Assembly (NCBI GenBank): GCA_903919215.1
Contig: CAIXHI010000107.1
Location: 1 to 34,282 of the forward strand
Reading direction: 5' to 3'
Origin: an uncultured Acidimicrobiaceae bacterium
Lineage (GTDB): Bacteria > Actinomycetota > Acidimicrobiia > Acidimicrobiales > Ilumatobacteraceae
Length of the DNA: 34,282 nt
Part shown: piece after piece, positions 15,864 to 22,881 of the stretch
How the letters are laid out: the number at the start of each line of letters is the position of its first letter
Position numbering within the stretch: position 1 is the stretch's first letter
Notes under the pieces: generated by a model
The model's input: only the letters and a program-made list of their open reading frames with translations
Told to the model about the DNA's origin: nothing
The model's database searches: none
Program-made: the position numbers and the translations under genes

Positions 15864-17231
15864 TCAGCCGGTGTAGTACTGGTCGGTGATCGTCAGGCAC
15901 TCGTCGAGGATCGCGAGACCTTCCTCGATCTCGTCGACACTGGACGTGCACGGCGGGGTGACGTGCAGACGGTTGAAGTGGGTGAAGGGCCACAGCTTGC
16001 GGGCCTTGCACGCAGCCAGCAGTTCCTGCATCGGCTTGGCGTCGGCGCCCGCCGCGTTGAACGGCACCATCGGCTCGCGGGTGGTGCGGTTCTTGACGAG
16101 CTCGAGTGCCCAGAACACACCCATGCCGCGGACATCGCCGACGCTGGGGTGGTTGGCCTTCAGCTTCTCGAGACCGGGGGCGATGACATCGGCGCCCAGC
16201 GAGCGAGCGTGCTCGATGATGCCCTCTTCCTTGAAGATGTTGATGCTGGCGACAGCCGAGGCGCAGGCCAACGGATGACCCGAGTAGGTGAGGCCGCCGG
16301 GATACACCCGATCGCGGAACGTGGCCGAGATCTTGTCGCTGATGACCACGCCCCCGAGCGGCACGTAGCCCGAGTTGATGCCCTTGGCGAAGCACACCAG
16401 GTCGGGCTGGACGCCCCACTTCTGGAACGCAAACCACTCGCCGCAGCGGCCGAACCCGGCCATCACTTCGTCGCAGATGAGCATGATGCCGTGGCGATCG
16501 CAGCGTTCGCGGATGCCCTGCAGATAGCCGTCCGGCGGAACCAGGATGCCGTTCGTGCCGACGACGGTCTCGATGATGATCGCGGCAACAGTGTGTGCGC
16601 CTTCCACCATCAGCGTGTCGTCGAGGTGCTGCAACGCGCGCTCACACTCTTGGGCCTCGCTGGTGCTGTGGAACGCCGAGCGGTACGGGTACGGGCCCCA
16701 GAACTTGACGACGCCGGGCATCCCCGGCTCGCTGGGCCAGCGACGCGGGTCGCCGGTGAGCGTGATCGCGCCGTTGGTGGCGCCGTGGTAGCTGCGGTAG
16801 TGGTTCAGGATCTTGTGGCGGTTGGTGTGCAGGCGCGCCATGCGCACAGCGTTCTCGGTTGCCTCGGCGCCGCCGTTGGTGAAGAACACCATGTTGAGGT
16901 CACTGTTGGTGAGGCCGGTGGCAGCCACCTCGGTGATCAGCCGGGCAGCTTCGCTGCGGGCGTCGTTGGCGTGGAACGGGGCGATCGTGCACAGACGGTC
17001 GACTTGTTCCTTGATCGCGGCGACGAGTTTGGGGTGCTGGTGACCGATGTTGACGTTCATCAACTGGCTGGAGAAGTCGAGGTAGCGGGTGCCGTCCTCG
17101 GTCCAGAAGTAGCTGCCCTGGGCGCGAGTCACGACCAACGGGTTGATCGCTCCCTGCGCGCTCCACGAGTGGAACACGTGGGCGCGGTCGCTGGCAAAGG
17201 CATCGGCGGGGTGGGTGTCGAGCGCGGTCAT
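15864..17231 (-). CDS. Class III aminotransferase, probably beta-alanine (or taurine/omega-amino acid):pyruvate
   Basis: 455 aa from ATG 17231. The frame is open 41 codons further, but TACGAT (17243-17238) places transcription start exactly on this ATG. Class III features: NGGAEATENAVR (119-130), SYHGATNGAI, the acid D254 in CDEVMAGFGR and the PLP lysine K283 in FAKGINSGYVPLGG. Such enzymes transfer the omega-amino group of beta-alanine, taurine or GABA to pyruvate or 2-oxoglutarate. Conversion of beta-alanine/beta-aminoisobutyrate to semialdehydes is the one step missing between the ureidopropionase and the MmsA gene at the start of the window, so I favour that role. It is not in the same operon, and a taurine or putrescine role remains possible. 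Confidence 0.85.
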   Translation of the reverse strand: MTALDTHPADAFASDRAHVFHSWSAQGAINPLVVTRAQGSYFWTEDGTRYLDFSSQLMNVNIGHQHPKLVAAIKEQVDRLCTIAPFHANDARSEAARLITEVAATGLTNSDLNMVFFTNGGAEATENAVRMARLHTNRHKILNHYRSYHGATNGAITLTGDPRRWPSEPGMPGVVKFWGPYPYRSAFHSTSEAQECERALQHLDDTLMVEGAHTVAAIIIETVVGTNGILVPPDGYLQGIRERCDRHGIMLICDEVMAGFGRCGEWFAFQKWGVQPDLVCFAKGINSGYVPLGGVVISDKISATFRDRVYPGGLTYSGHPLACASAVASINIFKEEGIIEHARSLGADVIAPGLEKLKANHPSVGDVRGMGVFWALELVKNRTTREPMVPFNAAGADAKPMQELLAACKARKLWPFTHFNRLHVTPPCTSSVDEIEEGLAILDECLTITDQYYTG

Positions 17232-17237
17232 GCGTGC

Positions 17238-17243
17238 ATCGTA
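17238..17243 (-). promoter_or_regulatory. -10 box of aminotransferase gene
   Basis: TACGAT on the minus strand begins 12 nt before the ATG at 17231, predicting a leaderless mRNA. No good -35 is visible, which suggests dependence on an activator or on the nearby repeats. Confidence 0.45.
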
Positions 17244-17274
17244 GTTGTCACATGACATGGCGTACAGACATGAC

Positions 17275-17290
17275 TTTGTACCTGTACAAA
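17275..17290. promoter_or_regulatory. Perfect inverted repeat between divergent aminotransferase and dienelactone hydrolase genes
   Basis: TTTGTAC-CT-GTACAAA is a perfect 7+2+7 dyad in the 94-bp divergent intergenic region. A direct repeat ACATGAC occurs beside it at 17250-17256 and 17268-17274 (18-bp period). The dyad sits just upstream of the expected -35 position of the hydrolase gene. It is a candidate dimer operator controlling one or both genes; the regulator is unknown. Confidence 0.6.
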
Positions 17291-17325
17291 CTTCGCTCGC
17301 CACCCGTTTGCTACGTTTCGTGCTC

Positions 17326-17991
17326 ATGGGTGAGATGGTCACGTTCAAGAGCAATGGTCACACGTGCGACGGCTACATCGCGGGCAACGGCCCAGGTGTA
17401 CTCGTCATCCAAGAGTGGTGGGGTCTTGTGCCGCACATCAAGGATGTCGTCGACCGCTTTGCTGCGGCGGGTTTCACCGCCCTGGCTCCCGACCTCTATC
17501 ACGGTGCGTCGACCACCGAGCCCGACGGCGCCGGCAAGTTGATGATGGCCCTCAATCTCGACACCGCAGGCAAAGACCTCTCCGGTGCGATCGATCTGCT
17601 CGTGGCCAAGTCGCGCTTGCCGAAGGTCGGTGTCGTCGGGTTCTGCATGGGCGGCGGTCTGGCGCTCGTCGTCGCCTGCCAGCGTCCCGATGCCGTCGCC
17701 GCCGTGGCCCCGTACTACGGCGCGATCCCGTGGGAGTCCGTGCAGCCGAACTGGTCGGCGCTGACCGCCAAGGTCGTCGGCGAGTACGCCGAGAACGACG
17801 GTTGGGCCAGCCCCGCGGCCGCCGCGGAGCTGCAGTCGCAACTGCAGACGCTCGGCAAGGACGCCACGCTGCACATCCACCCCGGCTGCGACCACGCGTT
17901 CTTCAACGACGCCCGCCCCGAGGTGTACAACGCCGCCGAAGCCGAAGTCGCCTACCAGCGCACGCTCGAATTGTTCCGCACGACCCTGTAG
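17326..17991 (+). CDS. Dienelactone hydrolase family protein
   Basis: 221 aa from ATG 17326; TACGTT (17312-17317) predicts transcription start 2 nt before it, so the longer frame from 17245 is unlikely. ATG 17335 is an alternative. Alpha/beta-hydrolase with cysteine nucleophile C107 in GFCMGGG and H190 in PGCDHAFFND, as in DLH/carboxymethylenebutenolidase. Residues 25-33 (VLVIQEWWG) are the conserved DLH entry motif. Classical members open dienelactones in chlorocatechol breakdown, but no aromatic pathway genes are nearby, so the physiological ester or lactone is unknown. Confidence 0.88.
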   Translation: MGEMVTFKSNGHTCDGYIAGNGPGVLVIQEWWGLVPHIKDVVDRFAAAGFTALAPDLYHGASTTEPDGAGKLMMALNLDTAGKDLSGAIDLLVAKSRLPKVGVVGFCMGGGLALVVACQRPDAVAAVAPYYGAIPWESVQPNWSALTAKVVGEYAENDGWASPAAAAELQSQLQTLGKDATLHIHPGCDHAFFNDARPEVYNAAEAEVAYQRTLELFRTTL

Positions 17992-18001
17992 CCCCTTCGG
18001 T

Positions 18002-18076
18002 TTCTGGGAAGGATCCGTCCCAAATCGGCGTCTGGGCAGGATCAGACCCGGAATCCGGAACTGATCGTGCCCAGAA
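18002..18076. repeat. Three copies of a 16-bp unit, two direct and one inverted; hairpin after the DLH gene
   Basis: TTCTGGGAAGGATCCG (18002-18017), GTCTGGGCAGGATCAG (18030-18045) and the reverse complement of TTCTGGGCACGATCAG (18061-18076) are variants of one unit. Units 2 and 3 form a 15-bp stem with one mismatch and a loop that itself contains CCGGAATCCGG. Unit 1 can pair with unit 3 less well. The hairpin starts about 40 nt after the DLH stop and may terminate or stabilise its mRNA. Confidence 0.55.
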
Positions 18077-18150
18077 CCGTCGCTCCAGATATCGCAGCCC
18101 GCTGGATACGGAGTGGCATATCGACGCATCCTGCTCGGCTGAACTGCCCC

Positions 18151-18200
18151 TTCACGTCGCGGGCTTGACCGCACACGTGCGGTACGCCCCGCGACGTGAA
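18151..18200. repeat. 50-bp nested dyad (cruciform-forming element)
   Basis: Outer arms TTCACGTCGCGGG (18151-18163) and CCCGCGACGTGAA (18188-18200) are perfect 13-bp complements. Inside, after 4 unpaired bases on each side, ACCGCAC (18168-18174) and GTGCGGT (18177-18183) pair perfectly. The layout 13-4-7-2-7-4-13 is centrally symmetric. It could be a hairpin RNA, an operator for a multimeric protein or a dispersed palindromic element. Confidence 0.6.
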
Positions 18201-18372
18201 CCGTGGGGTCTGCGCCACAAGTGCCGAGCGGCCCGATACAGACCCGGCCGTCCGCGTCGCCCGTCCCTTGCACTCGAGGTTGGAGAGCGATTGTTGACGT
18301 GGTGAAGGCGTCGGCGCAGGCTTTGGCAATGTCGCCCGGTCCCCACTTCTACGCTGGGCGGGGAACGCGGCC

Positions 18373-18972
18373 GTGACGAGCGGCCCGGTTCCGACTGACC
18401 CGCTCGCCCTCGCTGGTGAGGGTCGGCCGTGGATCAGTTCGGCTGGCGCGGCAGTGCTGCTCGGGCCGCTGGCGGGTCTCGCCTTCGGCGTCGCCGCCAG
18501 GGCATGGATGCGCCTCGTCGCTGACGACCCCGAGTTCACATGGTCGGGGACGATCGCAATCGTCGCCGTGTTCACGATCGTCGGAGCGTTGCAGGGGCTG
18601 GCACTCGCGGTGCGCCGCTGCGGGTGGCGGCCACGTATTCAAACTTTCTTTCGTGTGCTCGCAGCGATCAGCATGGTGTTGCTGGCACCTGCGCAGGGGA
18701 TGGTGATGTTCCCCGCGCTGGTCCTCGCTGCGCTGGCTCTCGGCCGGCCAGGTTGGTGGTCGTGGGTGAGAGCAGGCCTGGCAGCGGTCGCCCTCGTCGA
18801 ATCGCTCGCTGTCGCAGTCGTGTATTTCGACCTCTCGGTCGCTCGTGAGGTCCTCGGCTGGTTCCTGATGGTGGCGCTGTATATGTCGATGGCGCTCGCG
18901 CTCGCGTTGAACCTGCGGCCTCTCGCGCGACCGCACGACGACTTGGCCGGCCCCCACCAATCGAACGCGTGA
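18373..18972 (+). CDS. Small hydrophobic membrane protein of unknown function
   Basis: 199 aa from GTG 18373. Five or six hydrophobic stretches: about 24-45, 57-80, 89-125 (probably two helices), 130-152 and 158-180. No family motif is recognised. Length and topology resemble many uncharacterised actinobacterial multi-pass proteins. No SD and no box at the leaderless distance were found; TACGCT (18350-18355) is the nearest -10-like element. The start is uncertain. Confidence 0.6.
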   Translation: MTSGPVPTDPLALAGEGRPWISSAGAAVLLGPLAGLAFGVAARAWMRLVADDPEFTWSGTIAIVAVFTIVGALQGLALAVRRCGWRPRIQTFFRVLAAISMVLLAPAQGMVMFPALVLAALALGRPGWWSWVRAGLAAVALVESLAVAVVYFDLSVAREVLGWFLMVALYMSMALALALNLRPLARPHDDLAGPHQSNA

Positions 18973-19031
18973 CGGCCGCCGGAAACACGCAGGGGCAGCA
19001 CCGCTGCTGGCGGGCTGAGCCCAGGCCAGAC

Positions 19032-19919
19032 CTAGCCGAGCGCGGCGATGGCGTCGGCGACGGCGAGGATGCGCTGGGCGTTGGCGACGTGCAGGTTCTC
19101 GATCATCCGACCGTTGTAGGTGACGACACCTTTACCTTCGGCGACGGCGGCCTCGAACGTGGCGATCAGGCCACGGGCGTGCTCGACATCATCGGCGGAC
19201 GGTGCCCACACGTCGTTGCACACGTCGACCTGCGACGGATGGATGAGGGTCTTGCCATCGAAGCCCATCTCGAAGCCCTGCACGCACTCGGCAAGGAACC
19301 CGGCCTCGTCCTTGATGTCGTTGTACACGCCATCGAGGATGACCTTGCCGGCCTCACGTGCGCCGAGCAGCGCGGTGGCGAGGTGCGGTACGAGCGGGTG
19401 ACGACCAGCGGCACCGAGCGTGCTGCGCACTTCGCGGGCCAGGTCGTTGGTGCCCATCACCAGCACGGTGACTCGCCAGTGAGCGGCGAGCGCGCGAACG
19501 TCGAAGATGGCGGTCGGGGTCTCGATCATCGCCCAGATGCGGATGTCGTGGCGCGCCCCAGCGTGGTCGAGGATGTCGGACACCTCGTCGAGGTACTTGA
19601 CCGACCCAACCTTGGGGATGACGACCGCCGCCGCTGCGGACTGGCCAGCGGCGATGAGGTCGTCGCGGCCCCACGGTGTGTCGAGACCGTTGCAGCGGAT
19701 CGCAAGTTCGCGGTTGCCGTACTCACCCGAGGAAGCGGCGGCCACGGCGTTGGCGCGTGCGGCTGCCTTGGCATCGGGGGCGACAGCATCCTCGAGGTCG
19801 AAGATGATCGCGTCTGCGGCGATGGTCTTCGCCTTCTCCAGGGCACGTTCGTTCGCCGCCGGCATGTACAGCACGGAGCGACGGGGGCGCAGATCGGAGG
19901 TGACGTGGTCAGAAGTCAT
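19032..19919 (-). CDS. CitE-like CoA-ester lyase/thioesterase (Mcl2-like)
   Basis: 295 aa HpcH/HpaI/CitE-superfamily protein: RSVLYMP (14-20), FDLEDAVAP (40-48), MIETP with Mg-ligand E133, and MGTNDLA with D159. The length matches the (3S)-malyl-CoA thioesterase/CitE group. Its ATG overlaps the end of the upstream, paralogous Mcl1-like gene by 11 nt, so the pair is translationally coupled. In the ethylmalonyl-CoA pathway two such paralogues act together: one cleaves or forms (beta-methyl)malyl-CoA and the other hydrolyses malyl-CoA. Citramalyl-CoA lyase activity is another possibility. Confidence 0.82.
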   Translation of the reverse strand: MTSDHVTSDLRPRRSVLYMPAANERALEKAKTIAADAIIFDLEDAVAPDAKAAARANAVAAASSGEYGNRELAIRCNGLDTPWGRDDLIAAGQSAAAAVVIPKVGSVKYLDEVSDILDHAGARHDIRIWAMIETPTAIFDVRALAAHWRVTVLVMGTNDLAREVRSTLGAAGRHPLVPHLATALLGAREAGKVILDGVYNDIKDEAGFLAECVQGFEMGFDGKTLIHPSQVDVCNDVWAPSADDVEHARGLIATFEAAVAEGKGVVTYNGRMIENLHVANAQRILAVADAIAALG

Positions 19920-20970
19920 AGCTCGCCTTCAGTTCAGGGTCGCGGGCGGCCAACTCATGCGCGAGTGCAACCACCACCTTGCACTGCTTCACAGAAGCAT
20001 CGTCCTCCATCTTGCCGTCCAGCATGATGGCGCCCGTACCATCGCCCATCGCGTCGATCACCCGCTGTGCCTGGCGCACATCCTCGGGCCGTGGGCTGAA
20101 CACCTTCTTGGCGATGTCGATTTGCACCGGGTGCAGGCTCCAAGCGCCCACGCAGCCGAGCAGGTAGGCGTTGCGGAACTGGTCTTCGCAGGCGACGGTG
20201 TCCTTGATATCGCCGAACGGACCGTAGAACGGCAACAGTCCGAAGGTGACACACGCATCGACCATGCGGGCCAGCGTGTAGTGCCACAGGTCTTGCTGGA
20301 ACACGGTGCGGTCGGCGCCGTACTGCGGCCCGTCGGCACCGGTGGGCGGGTCGGCGCGCACCAGGTAGTCGGGGTGACCGCCGCCGACGCGGGTGGTCTT
20401 CATGCGACGGTTGGCCGCCAGGTCGGCTGGTCCGAGCGACAGACCCTGCATGCGCGGCGAGGCGGCGCAGATCTCCTCGATGTTCACCATGCCGCGAGCG
20501 GTCTCGAGGATCGCGTGCACCAGGATCGGCTTCTTCAGGCCGGCCTTGGCTTCCAGCTGTGCCAGCAGGCGATCGACGTAGTGGATGTCCTCCGGGCCCT
20601 CGACCTTCGGCACCATGATGACGTCCAGCTTGTCGCCGATCTCGGAGACCAGGGTGACGAGGTCGTCGTGACCCCACGGCGAGTCAAGGCTGTTGATGCG
20701 CGTCCAGAACTGGGTGCTGCCGAAGTCGACCGTCTTGCCGACCTTCACCAACCCGGCGCGGGCGGCCTCCTTGTCGGCCATCGGAATGGCGTCTTCCAGG
20801 TTGCCGAGCAGGATGTCAACGGTGGGGATGATCTCCGGCAGCTTCGAGACGAGCTTCTCGTTCTGCGGCGGGAAGAAGTGGATGACACGGCTGGGGCGGA
20901 AGGGGATCTCGCGCACCGGCTCGGGGGCACCGACGGCCAAGGGTTTGAAGAAGTCACGGGGGCTACGCAC
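19909..20970 (-). CDS. L-malyl-CoA / beta-methylmalyl-CoA lyase (Mcl1-like)
   Basis: 353 aa from GTG 20970, whose first base is the predicted transcription start (TAACCT at 20982-20977). Larger than most CitE-type lyases and close in size to the Chloroflexus-type Mcl. Motifs: [11 protein letters not shown] (57-67), LETARG with E156, LSLGPADLA with D183. The family interconverts glyoxylate plus acetyl-CoA with malyl-CoA, and glyoxylate plus propionyl-CoA with beta-methylmalyl-CoA. Together with the methylsuccinyl-CoA dehydrogenase at 22878-24500 it points to ethylmalonyl-CoA chemistry. Propionyl-CoA from thymine breakdown via MmsA could enter here, which is inference. Confidence 0.84.
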   Translation of the reverse strand: MRSPRDFFKPLAVGAPEPVREIPFRPSRVIHFFPPQNEKLVSKLPEIIPTVDILLGNLEDAIPMADKEAARAGLVKVGKTVDFGSTQFWTRINSLDSPWGHDDLVTLVSEIGDKLDVIMVPKVEGPEDIHYVDRLLAQLEAKAGLKKPILVHAILETARGMVNIEEICAASPRMQGLSLGPADLAANRRMKTTRVGGGHPDYLVRADPPTGADGPQYGADRTVFQQDLWHYTLARMVDACVTFGLLPFYGPFGDIKDTVACEDQFRNAYLLGCVGAWSLHPVQIDIAKKVFSPRPEDVRQAQRVIDAMGDGTGAIMLDGKMEDDASVKQCKVVVALAHELAARDPELKASYDF

Positions 20971-20993
20971 GATTCAAGGTTAGGTTCGTTGCG
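20970..20993. promoter_or_regulatory. Bidirectional leaderless promoter with -10 boxes sharing TA
   Basis: Only 22 bp separate the GTG start codons of the Mcl1-like gene (minus) and the HAD gene (plus). AGGTTAGGTT (20977-20986) reads TAACCT leftward and TAGGTT rightward, the two boxes sharing the TA at 20981-20982. Each box begins 12 nt before its own start codon, so both transcripts would begin at the first base of the start codon. No -35 is obvious on either side. Confidence 0.6.
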
Positions 20994-21676
20994 TGCTTGC
21001 GCAGAACTTCGACGCGATCCTGTTCGACGCCGGTGGCATTTTTGTGTTGCCCGATCCCACAGTGCTCGGCCCACTGCTGGCCTATCACGGGGGCGATCCC
21101 GCCATCTCGGTGCATATCCGCGCGCACTACGCGGCTATGGCGGCGAAGAGCGCGGCCGGCGTCACCGAGAGGGACTGGCAACCCTATAACGAGGCGTATG
21201 TGCGATCGGTGGGAGTGCCCGAAGAGGAAGTCTCGCTGGCCACCACGGTGCTGGAGCAGACCCGCAACGCCTACACGTGGCGATGGCCGATCCCCGAGAG
21301 TCTGATTGCCATCGAAGGTCTGCGCTCCATGGGCATGCCAATGGGCGTGGTCAGCAACGCCAGCGGTCAGATTGCCGAAGTGCTGGCCCGCAGTGGCGTC
21401 TGCCAGCAAGGCGACGGCGCGTACACGCCGATGCGCGTGATCATCGACAGCCACCTCGTCGGCGTCGCCAAACCGGATCCGCACATCTTTGATTTTGCGC
21501 TCGCGTATTTCGACGGCATCGAGCGCAGCCGCATCGCCTACATCGGTGACTCGGTGACGATGGACATCGGCGGAGCCCGCGCCGCAGGCCTCTACCCGAT
21601 TCTGCTTGACCCCTATGACGACTGGCCGAACGCCGACTTCCACCGTCTGCAGAGCCTTGAGGAGTTGCTCGGGTGA
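20993..21676 (+). CDS. HAD-superfamily hydrolase (subfamily IA-like)
   Basis: 227 aa. Motif I is ILFDAGGIF (D12), motif II VVSNASG, motif III KPDPHIFDFAL, motif IV YIGDSVTMDIGGARAAG. The second acidic residue of the usual DxD motif is glycine (G14), so the ordinary phosphatase acid/base is missing. This variation is known in part of the HAD-IA group, and activity may be altered. Cytoplasmic; substrate unknown. GTG 20993 is fixed by the -10 box 12 nt upstream. The stop overlaps the methyltransferase start (GTGA). Confidence 0.83.
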   Translation: MLAQNFDAILFDAGGIFVLPDPTVLGPLLAYHGGDPAISVHIRAHYAAMAAKSAAGVTERDWQPYNEAYVRSVGVPEEEVSLATTVLEQTRNAYTWRWPIPESLIAIEGLRSMGMPMGVVSNASGQIAEVLARSGVCQQGDGAYTPMRVIIDSHLVGVAKPDPHIFDFALAYFDGIERSRIAYIGDSVTMDIGGARAAGLYPILLDPYDDWPNADFHRLQSLEELLG

Positions 21677-22266
21677 CGGGCGAACATGTGAGTGACCGCT
21701 GGGCCGAATGGCGCCGCCAGATCCCACTACCCGAGTACCACTCGCGCTGGGAACGGATGGCGGCCGAGGGCAAGGCCACTCACGGAGAGGCCGACTTCAT
21801 CGGGTCGCTGCGCCCGCACCGCGTGCTCGACGCCGGCTGCGGCATGGGGCGCGTGGCGATCGAACTGAACCGGCGCGGCATCGAAGTGGAAGGCGCCGAC
21901 CTCGACGACGATCTGTTGGCGTTCGCCCGCGGCGATGCGCCGCACATCACCTGGCATCACGCCGACCTGTCGGAACTCGCGCTCGACCGCCGCTTCGATG
22001 TGGTGGCGATGCCCGGCAACGTGATGATCTTCTGTCGGCCAGAGCACCGTTGTCCGATCGTCGCCAGCCTGGCAGCGCACCTACAGCCCGAGGGTGTACT
22101 GGTCGCAGGCTTCAGCCTCGACAGTCGCCCTGAGGCACTCACGCTGGCCGAGTACGACGCCTGCTGCGCTGGCGCAGGACTGACGCTGTTCGAGCGGTTC
22201 TCGAGCTGGGAACGCGACCCGTACACCGGGCAGGACTACGCCGTCAGCGTGCATCGCTCCCGCTGA
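21673..22266 (+). CDS. Class I SAM-dependent methyltransferase
   Basis: 197 aa. Motif I VLDAGCGMGRVAIEL (about 50-64), acidic post-I residue in VEGADLDDDLL, then a FDVVAMPGNVMIF strand near the active site. The GTG start overlaps the HAD stop by 4 nt, so the two are a coupled pair. No substrate-recognition domain is recognisable; a small-molecule methyltransferase is likely. Confidence 0.82.
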   Translation: MTGEHVSDRWAEWRRQIPLPEYHSRWERMAAEGKATHGEADFIGSLRPHRVLDAGCGMGRVAIELNRRGIEVEGADLDDDLLAFARGDAPHITWHHADLSELALDRRFDVVAMPGNVMIFCRPEHRCPIVASLAAHLQPEGVLVAGFSLDSRPEALTLAEYDACCAGAGLTLFERFSSWERDPYTGQDYAVSVHRSR

Positions 22267-22273
22267 GGAACGG

Positions 22274-22310
22274 TTGACGTGCTGCATACCACCTTGGTAT
22301 GTTGGCCGCA
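22274..22310 (+). promoter_or_regulatory. Promoter and operator of the toxin-antitoxin pair
   Basis: TTGACG (22274-22279) and TATGTT (22298-22303) lie 18 bp apart, with predicted start exactly at the antitoxin ATG 22310. A perfect 7+3+7 dyad, CATACCACCTTGGTATG (22285-22301), fills the spacer and overlaps the -10. Autorepression by the ribbon-helix-helix antitoxin is the obvious reading. Confidence 0.72.
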
Positions 22311-22573
22311 TGTCGACGCAACTCGCCCTCCGCCTGCCCGACGATCTACTGGCCGATCTCGACTGGCTGGTCGTGCGCTGCAACTACTCCAACCGCACCG
22401 AGGCGATGCGCACCGCCATCGAGGCCGCGATCAAGGCCGAACGCTCGCGTCAGATCGACGAGCAGTACGCCGAGGCGTACACCCGCCTGCCACAGACCGA
22501 CGACGAGGTGGCAGACCTCGCGTGGCAGAGCTCGCCCGATCTCGACGAGGATGAGGACTGGTCATGGATGTGA
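22310..22573 (+). CDS. Ribbon-helix-helix (CopG-type) antitoxin
   Basis: 87 aa from ATG 22310; the longer frame from 22274 would overlap the promoter. The N-terminal half is a ribbon-helix-helix: strand TQLALRLPDDLLADLDWLV, then a helix region with SNRTEAMRTAIEAAI. The C-terminal tail is acidic (DEVADLAWQSSPDLDEDED) and is likely the toxin-neutralising part. It overlaps the toxin gene by 10 nt, the normal order for a type II module. Confidence 0.88.
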   Translation: MSTQLALRLPDDLLADLDWLVVRCNYSNRTEAMRTAIEAAIKAERSRQIDEQYAEAYTRLPQTDDEVADLAWQSSPDLDEDEDWSWM

Positions 22574-22881
22574 TCCAGCAAGGACAGATCTGGTGGGGCG
22601 GCCCGGCCGACGAGAAGCCTCGGCCATATCTGGTGATCACGCGCCAGCGAGCGATCGACTCGATGCGGGCGATCGCGGTCGCCCCCGTCACTCGCCGTAC
22701 CCGCGGACTTGTCAGTGAGGTGTTGTTGGGATCGGACGACGGACTCTCTGTGGAGTGCGTCGCCAACTTCGACAACGTCCGCTCGCTCGACAAGACCCTG
22801 CTCGCGCGCCGCGTCGGTGCCCTCGCCCCCGGCCGTTGGCACGAGGTGTGTGCGGCCCTGCGTGCAGCCATCGACTGCTAG
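22564..22881 (+). CDS. MazF/PemK-family toxin (endoribonuclease)
   Basis: 105 aa, normal MazF size. It opens with QGQIWWGGP and the conserved RPYLVITRQR segment; later APVTRRTRG, LLGSDDGLSVEC and DNVRSLDK follow the family outline. MazF toxins cleave mRNA or other RNA at short sequences when the antitoxin is lost. Cleavage specificity cannot be read from the sequence. Its stop overlaps that of the convergent acyl-CoA dehydrogenase gene within CTAG. Confidence 0.86.
   Translation: MDVIQQGQIWWGGPADEKPRPYLVITRQRAIDSMRAIAVAPVTRRTRGLVSEVLLGSDDGLSVECVANFDNVRSLDKTLLARRVGALAPGRWHEVCAALRAAIDC

Larger units (their letters stand above)
17992..18372. other. 381-bp intergenic region rich in dyad symmetry; no gene seen
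   Basis: No convincing protein frame fills this gap between the DLH gene and the small membrane-protein gene. It holds three copies of a 16-bp unit and a 50-bp nested dyad, listed separately. A TTGACG (18294-18299) lies in the right part, but no TANNNT box sits at normal spacing from it. The region could host terminators, a small RNA or an architectural element. Confidence 0.6.

Noticed and set aside
18177-18185. GTGCGGTAC in the 50-bp dyad matches part of the MocR repeat
   Set aside because: A 9-bp match in 34 kb of GC-rich DNA can be chance, and the AT-rich half (CATT) of the repeat is missing there.
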